Of a stretch of DNA of 64,000 nt, positions 59,046 to 64,000 are shown one piece after another (the stretch's first letter is position 1; every line of letters begins with the position of its first letter). Under the pieces are notes generated by a model, which saw only the letters and a program-made list of their open reading frames with translations, had not been told where the DNA came from and did no database searches. Source of the stretch: Protula sp. h YS-2021 (lineage: Eukaryota > Annelida > Polychaeta > Sabellida > Serpulidae); assembly GCA_949752745.1 (NCBI GenBank), contig OX457027.1, positions 12,102,982 through 12,166,981 of the forward strand. Reading direction: 5' to 3'. Position numbers and translations under genes: made by a program.

Positions 59046-59284
59046 GGTGCGCGCCTTACAACGCGGTCCACACAACTGGGAATATGGATAAGCCTGCAGT
59101 ACGAAGAGATTCCCGAGCCACTGTTCATGATGCAACGATAACGATACTCCCGGCAAGATGCCACAGTCGATAACTCGACTGGCTCATCCTATTGGGAACA
59201 ACACTGCCATATCTGTACAACGGTCAAAAGGTTTGCGGGACGCGGAAGAGTGGCTCGGGAAATCATAAGGTGGAAGCCCTTGCG

Positions 59285-59570
59285 CAAACCCACGGGCTTA
59301 CAAACCCGCAGGTCCACACACCAGCAGGCCCGCAAACCTACAGGTCCAAAAGCCAACAGGCTTACAAACCCGCAGCCCAAAGGCGCGCAAACTCACAGGC
59401 TCACAAACCCACAGCCCGCGCAAACCCGCAGGCCACACGCGCGCAAACCCGCAGGCCTGCGAACCCACAAACCCGCAGCCCAAAGTCGCGCAAACCCTCA
59501 GGCCCACAAACCCGCAAACCCACAGGCTCAAAAATCCGCAGGCCCACAAACCTGCAGGCGCACAGATAAA
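59285..59570 (+). repeat. Short imperfect CAAACCCGCAGGC repeats
   Basis: About 20 variable units of ~13-16 bp (CACAAACCCGCAGGCC, CGCAAACCCACAGGCT and similar). Several frames stay open across it, on both strands, which is compositional. Confidence 0.88.
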
Positions 59571-60240
59571 AACAGTGGCCGGAATCAGCTCCGTGCAATA
59601 ACTAGCCAGCCGATAAATCACAACAAATATATAGAATTATCGAGTAATAAAACTGCAGCTGAAATGATAGGCACGGAGTGGGGAATCTTGGTTAAAACAC
59701 AGGAAAAAAATGGATGGATAAAAACTTTGCAGGAGACAGGTATTTAGTGAATAGTTCACGCACCAACTAACAACATACTTATACCAGTTGCTGAAGCCCG
59801 CTGATTAAAGGGCTGAAAACTCGTGACATCTCAACAACTGCTGGCTATGTAAATGTCAGTAACAGACTTTAGAAAGACAGAAAGATATTTCAGTAAAAAA
59901 CATATCACAGTTCGTTTACTCAGAAACACAAAGCAAAAAATAACTTAAATTTCCTATAAAAAAGGGTTGACAATACTTTGCTGGTGATGCACGAAGTAAC
60001 AGCAAGACCAATAGCTATCCTTCAAACACAAAACTCAATGTGCTCTCATATTTGGTCCCTTTCGTTTGCAATCGATATGCAATTAAAAACAGGGATTCAC
60101 CTGTAAAGATCAAGACAGGCCAAACTTATTCCACTGCATCGAACAGGTGAGGGGAAATATGATTTATATTCTTTTGTTGTAGAACAAATTGCGTACAAAC
60201 ACAGAAAGAAACGAACTCAGACATGCAATGCTCATAAATT
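59570..60240. other. Intergenic DNA, no gene seen
   Basis: AT-rich, non-repetitive at this scale, only chance ORFs. It may include the 3' untranslated region of the phosphatase gene on the - strand. Confidence 0.45.
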
Positions 60241-60307
60241 TTAAGCTTCTAAAGCATTTAAAACCCGAATCAAATAAAGGAAGTATATATTACAGTATAA
60301 AGCAACG

Positions 60308-60550
60308 CTCATAACGCTCACATAAAACGACACACCTCCCTCAATGCTCACATAAAACGACACACCTCCCTCAATGCTCACATTAAACGACACACCTCCC
60401 TCAATGCTCACATTAAACGACACACCTCCCTCAATGCTCACATTAAACGACACACCTCCCTCAATGTTCACATAAAACGACACACCTCCCTCAATGCTCA
60501 CATAAAACGACACATCTCCCTCAATGCTCACATAAAATGACACACCTACC
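60308..60550. repeat. 30-bp minisatellite
   Basis: Eight units of CTCACATAAAACGACACACC plus TCCCTCAATG. Some units have CATTAAACG in place of CATAAAACG. It lies about 260 bp downstream of the phosphatase stop codon, so possibly within its 3' untranslated region. Confidence 0.93.
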
Positions 60551-60811
60551 TCCACTTATTTTGTGTTTTTAGCGGTGGGTGTTTAGCAGTGTTTTTTTTT
60601 TTGATTGCTCACTGTTACTTTCTGCTGAACTACGACTTATCACGATTCTGCCAAGTTCCACAGCAGTCACAGCTCTAGTCACATTGTAGAGTAGTCACAG
60701 TTCTAGTCAAGGCTACAGTGTCAAGGGGCTACAGTTTTCTTGAAACTGCTATCGGCCGTTATCGCGCGAAAACTAACTAGCGTTTAACCTCAAAAAAATA
60801 AAAAAATCAAG

Positions 60812-61594
60812 TCACAGCTTGTGACTCCTTGGCTTTGTGCCAGAGCTGAACATATCGTCCACCAGTACTTCCGGTTGCATCCCCGCGTTCTCGGCGTTAC
60901 GCTCTAGTTTTAAATTGCTCGTCATCACTTCGATGTCAAGGCCACAAGCCGTGTTGTTTTCTTTATTTGCTGAACTAATTGCGAAGTTTTGCACCATTTT
61001 GCTGTCAATTTTCTCCACTTTAGAAATCTGAATATTTTCGTTAAAACACACTTCCCTTCCCTTTTTACGTGAATTCTCTGCAAACAACGTGTCGACGAGC
61101 TCGTCAGAAGAGTCGGTCTCCATTTGGTCCTCATTCTGAGTACTACAGCCCGGTGCGCATGCCTGTAATGCGTCACTTTCGGCAGCAGATGGCACTTCGA
61201 AGTGAGCCACATCCGGGGCAGTTCGCACGAGGTTCAGCGTGTCGTGCTCGATTTGAGAGCACTTCTCACACAGCACTTCGCCACACTCCATGCCGTCCTC
61301 GCTGGCTACAGGCTGCTGTTGAAGAACACAAGAACACTGACTACACGTCATAGGCACCACTTCTATGGCTGACGTCTCATTGCCGGTGAGATCTCCCGAG
61401 CTCGGTTTGCCGCTGCCTGCACGGCACGACCCACGGTAGGCATTGTGCTGAAGCGGATAGGTTGTTTCCGAGTCGTCTTTTTCCCCTTCGTCCCCGTGCA
61501 GAACCCACTTCCGGTGGGCCTCGATTAGTCGCTCACACTCTTCTTGATCCCCGAAGGGACTCGCTGGAAATGAGGCCTGAAAGCGCTCCTTCTC
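60812..61594 (-). CDS. Last exon: family-specific helix plus long acidic, Cys-containing tail
   Basis: Encodes 260 residues in one exon. The first ~25 (EKERFQASFPASPFGDQEEC) align with the DUSP15/22 C-terminal helix. Residues ~90-125 of the exon carry C-x2-C-x-C and C-x4-C-x2-C, a spacing that could bind zinc; this is unproven. The remainder is Glu/Asp/Ser-rich and likely disordered. Confidence 0.8.
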   Translation of the reverse strand, partial: EKERFQASFPASPFGDQEECERLIEAHRKWVLHGDEGEKDDSETTYPLQHNAYRGSCRAGSGKPSSGDLTGNETSAIEVVPMTCSQCSCVLQQQPVASEDGMECGEVLCEKCSQIEHDTLNLVRTAPDVAHFEVPSAAESDALQACAPGCSTQNEDQMETDSSDELVDTLFAENSRKKGREVCFNENIQISKVEKIDSKMVQNFAISSANKENNTACGLDIEVMTSNLKLERNAENAGMQPEVLVDDMFSSGTKPRSHKL

Positions 61595-64000
61595 CTGTAG
61601 CAATCATCACATTATGCAATAGACACAACAGTGCAAGCGAAATACGTATGGAAAGGACCAGTCGGTGAGAAATATAGCTAAAAGCCTTACGTTTGTCCCT
61701 CCGTCTCCCTCCCTCCAGTATATATTTGCCTTGTACAAAACATATTTAATATTGCTTTCTTTTTAACTTCCTACTACGCAAAAAAGTTTGCCTACTATAA
61801 AAGTCAATCACAATCAGAGCATCCTGTTCAGTACAATAACTCTATAAATTTTACTATAGAAATTTTAAAAGCTTTTTGTTTTTATTTATTTATTATTTAT
61901 TATTATTATTTTTTTTTTTGCATACCTTAGGAAGATGATCGTGATAAAAAGCAAGAAGTTGGCGCTGGAATCCGAAGTTTGGATTGGCGCATTTTCTTGC
62001 GCCTCTCACAGCATTCAGCGCCTCGCGCCAGCCCAGGTTCGTGATGGTCATGATGTAGGCAGTAGTCACGGTGACACTCCGCGACATTCCCGCCACACTG
62101 TTTCAAAAGCAGACGACACAACTATACTTTTAAAGGCAGACGACAGAACTACACCCAAAACATGGAGGTGGCATTTCTGTGTTAACATCATCATCAATAT
62201 TTAAAAATGTAAAAAATAACATTTTGGTCACCGATTTCAAAAATAAGGGTGCGGTAAATATACAGGAGTTATACTCTAAGGCGGTAACAGGACAGAAGCC
62301 CCCGGGACAAAAGCCACCGGACAAAAACTACCGGGTCAAAACCCACCCTAGGACAAAAACCACCGAGACAAAATCCACCCAAATGATTTTTTTAATTTAA
62401 GAAATAAATCGAACTTGCGCAATTACATTAATTGCATTTGGAGTCCAGTAAATCTTATTGACTCAGGGGTTCCTTTGGATTATTCACGGTTGTGCGGTGT
62501 TGGGTGGGCAAACTAAAGACCAACGACTCCGGAGATATGTTCTCATTGGATCAACTTTAATTGTACCGACTCCGGAAAATAAAAACCTATTTTAATTGGT
62601 TAGACTACCACAGCCTCATACAAAGCCGACATACTCGGGATGGCATAGTAGGGTATAAATAAGGCATATTTAGAAACAAAATGAAACAGTTTCAGGGGAA
62701 TCACGGGGTTGCCCTCGCGGGAATCAGGGGGTTGGCCCTCAGGAGAATCAGGGGGCTGATCCTCACTCAGACAAACTCACAGGGAAATCAGGGGGTTGGC
62801 AATCAGGGGAATCACGGGGTTGGCCCCCACTCACACAAACTCACAGGGGAATCAGGGGGTTGACCCTCACTCAGACAAACTCACAGGGGAATCAGGGGGT
62901 TGGCCCCCACTCACACAAACTCACAGGGGAATCAGGGGGTTGACCCTCACTCAGACAAACTCACAGGGGAATCAGGGGGTTGACCCTCACTCCCACAAAC
63001 TCACAGGGGAATCAGGGGGTTGGCCCTCACTCAGACAAACTCACAGGGGAATCAGGGGGTTGGCCCTCACTCAGACAAACTCACAGGGGAATCAGGGGGT
63101 TGGCAATCAGGGGAATCACTGGAATGGCTCCCACTCACACAAACTCACGGGGGAATCAGGGGGTTGGCCCTCACTCAGACAAACTCACCAGGGATCAGGG
63201 GGTTGGCAATCAGGGGAATCACGGGGTTGGCCCCCACTCACACAAACTCACAGGGGAATCAGGGAGTTGGCCCTCACTCAGACAAACTCACAGGGGAATC
63301 AGGGAGTTGGCCCTCACTCACACAAACTCACAGGGGAATCAAGGGGTTGGCCCTCACTCAGACAAACTCACACGGGAATCAGGGGGCTAGCTCTCGGGGA
63401 AATCAGGGGGTTGGCCCTCACTCAGACCAACTCACCAATGGACGAGGACAGTGCCTTTGTTGATCCTGGCGTTGTGGATGAAATCACTGCATTGCGAGAA
63501 GTATTGAGTCAAGTCCTGCGCAGCGACGTCATTCGCTTTGATACATAAATATATCCTATTCTGAAACAAATATCGTTAGATCCAAACAAAAACGCTGAGA
63601 CGTTACATCCCGACAAAAACGCTGACACGTTAGATCCCAACAAAAAAGCTGAGATTTTAGATCCCACTAAAAAAGCTGACACTTTAGATCCCAACAAAAA
63701 CGCTGAGACGTTAGATCCCAACAAAAAGCAGCATCTATATTTCACACGAATTCACGGGCAGGCATAATAAATTGCTATTTCACTTCTGATGACAATTGCA
63801 TTGGCACGCTAAAACCCTCGCATTGAAACAGGATATTGCAAATTCCGCCAAACACACAAAGAAGAACGGAAGTTAAGACTTACGTCTATCACAGGCTGTG
63901 CCCGGTCGAATATAGAAAGTATGTGCGTGATCTGATTGGAATCCAGCAGATTCTTATTTGTGGCCCCTCTTATGTTTCCCACGTAAAGACCCGGCAAAAT
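60812..64000 (-). CDS. Dual-specificity phosphatase, DUSP15/DUSP22 type, 5' partial
   Basis: Exons on the - strand: 64000-63884 (runs off the window), 63560-63436, 62097-61926, 61594-60812. They give 398 residues after the missing first exon, which should carry MGN-type myristoylation. ILPGLYVGN, THILSIFDRAQPVI, RIYLCIKAND, HCVAGMSRSVT, ANPNFGFQRQL match JSP1/VHY-type atypical DUSPs. The active-site loop HCVAGMSRS is intact, as is the Asp of KAND, the probable general acid. The family dephosphorylates phosphotyrosine and tunes JNK and other signalling at membranes; that role is inferred. After the ERFQASFPASPFGDQEE segment shared with the family comes a ~240-residue acidic, Ser-rich tail with a CSQCSC...CGEVLCEKC cluster. 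Human DUSP22 (184) and DUSP15 (235) are much shorter. Confidence 0.9.
62690..63432 (+). repeat. ~40-bp minisatellite in the phosphatase intron, abutting the catalytic-Cys exon donor
   Basis: About 18 units of TCAGGGGGTTGGCCCTCACT plus CAGACAAACTCACAGGGGAA with length variants. The array runs up to the donor of the 63436-63560 exon: the last unit, CACTCAGACCAACTCACC, supplies the GGTGAGTTGG donor on the - strand. Long overlapping ORFs in all three + frames are artefacts. Confidence 0.93.
63436..63560 (-). CDS. Catalytic-Cys exon of the phosphatase (not in a long ORF)
   Basis: Acceptor TTTCAG, donor CATTG|GTGAGT. It encodes RIYLCIKANDVAAQDLTQYF and on to GTVLVHC. The final TG joins T of the exon at 62097 to make the catalytic cysteine codon TGT, so the intron splits the active-site codon. 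Phases agree with both neighbours (starts phase 0, ends phase 2). Confidence 0.9.
63580..63728. repeat. 27-bp minisatellite in the next phosphatase intron
   Basis: Five to six units of ACAAAAACGCTGAGACGTTA plus GATCCCA, directly upstream (in gene direction) of the catalytic-Cys exon's acceptor region. Confidence 0.9.

Noticed and set aside
59192..59747. 125-165-codon ORFs rich in Lys, Pro, Ala and Gln
   Set aside because: Several frames are open at once through short CAAACCCGCAGGC repeats, which indicates composition and not coding.
62681..63548. 250-codon + strand ORF rich in TQTNSQGNQG
   Set aside because: Minisatellite translation. The opposite strand holds the phosphatase catalytic exon at 63436-63560 within its 3' part.

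Overview
The window is metazoan nuclear DNA. All four genes have GT-AG introns (one GC-AG), and the two named genes, MEAK7 and CEP76, are animal genes. The flanking DNA is AT-rich and full of minisatellites and of non-autonomous elements that carry arrays of about 150-180 bp monomers. That repeat style suggests a lophotrochozoan, most likely a bivalve or other mollusc; this is inference, because no species marker is visible.

Genes, by reading exons and checking that every junction keeps frame: (1) + strand 11128-25636, a 14-exon, 776-codon type I membrane protein: signal peptide, three CUB-like modules, two LDLa modules, one membrane helix, and a tail with two PPxY motifs. (2) - strand 43368-36415, a 9-exon, 468-residue TLDc protein, orthologue of MEAK7/TLDC1. 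(3) + strand 44818-55784, a 15-exon, 672-residue CEP76. MEAK7 and CEP76 are head to head, 1.45 kb apart. (4) - strand 64000-60812, a dual-specificity phosphatase of the DUSP15/DUSP22 type. Its first exon lies outside the window, and it has a long C-terminal extension. Several of the exons used here are too short or too split to appear as long open frames (CUB exon 2, the DUSP HC exon, CEP76 exon 1).

Regions: 1-8557 is repeat-rich intergenic DNA with two MITE families and a decayed non-LTR reverse transcriptase. 8558-11068 is a hAT-like insertion with an exact 8-bp target duplication, ending 59 bp before the receptor start codon. The receptor's introns hold four minisatellites and a 5.3 kb array of ~170-bp monomers. 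27.06-30.18 kb is a DIRS-like retroelement relic with inverted termini. 30.2-36.4 kb has no recognised gene but contains a ~400 bp duplicated segment. 36.4-55.8 kb is MEAK7/CEP76, with more monomer arrays in introns. 55.9-60.8 kb is intergenic minisatellite DNA with a perfect RFX X-box. 60.8-64 kb is the phosphatase.

The most interesting signal is a set of elements built on one plan: a short GC-rich hairpin, a TATAGTTTT-like box, a TCTGTCCG-type microsatellite, then a tandem array of ~150-180 bp monomers, in some cases closed by a second hairpin. Several sequence-unrelated versions occur here, at least two of them inside introns. A second theme is minisatellites that run flush against, or even include, splice sites of CEP76 and the CUB receptor.
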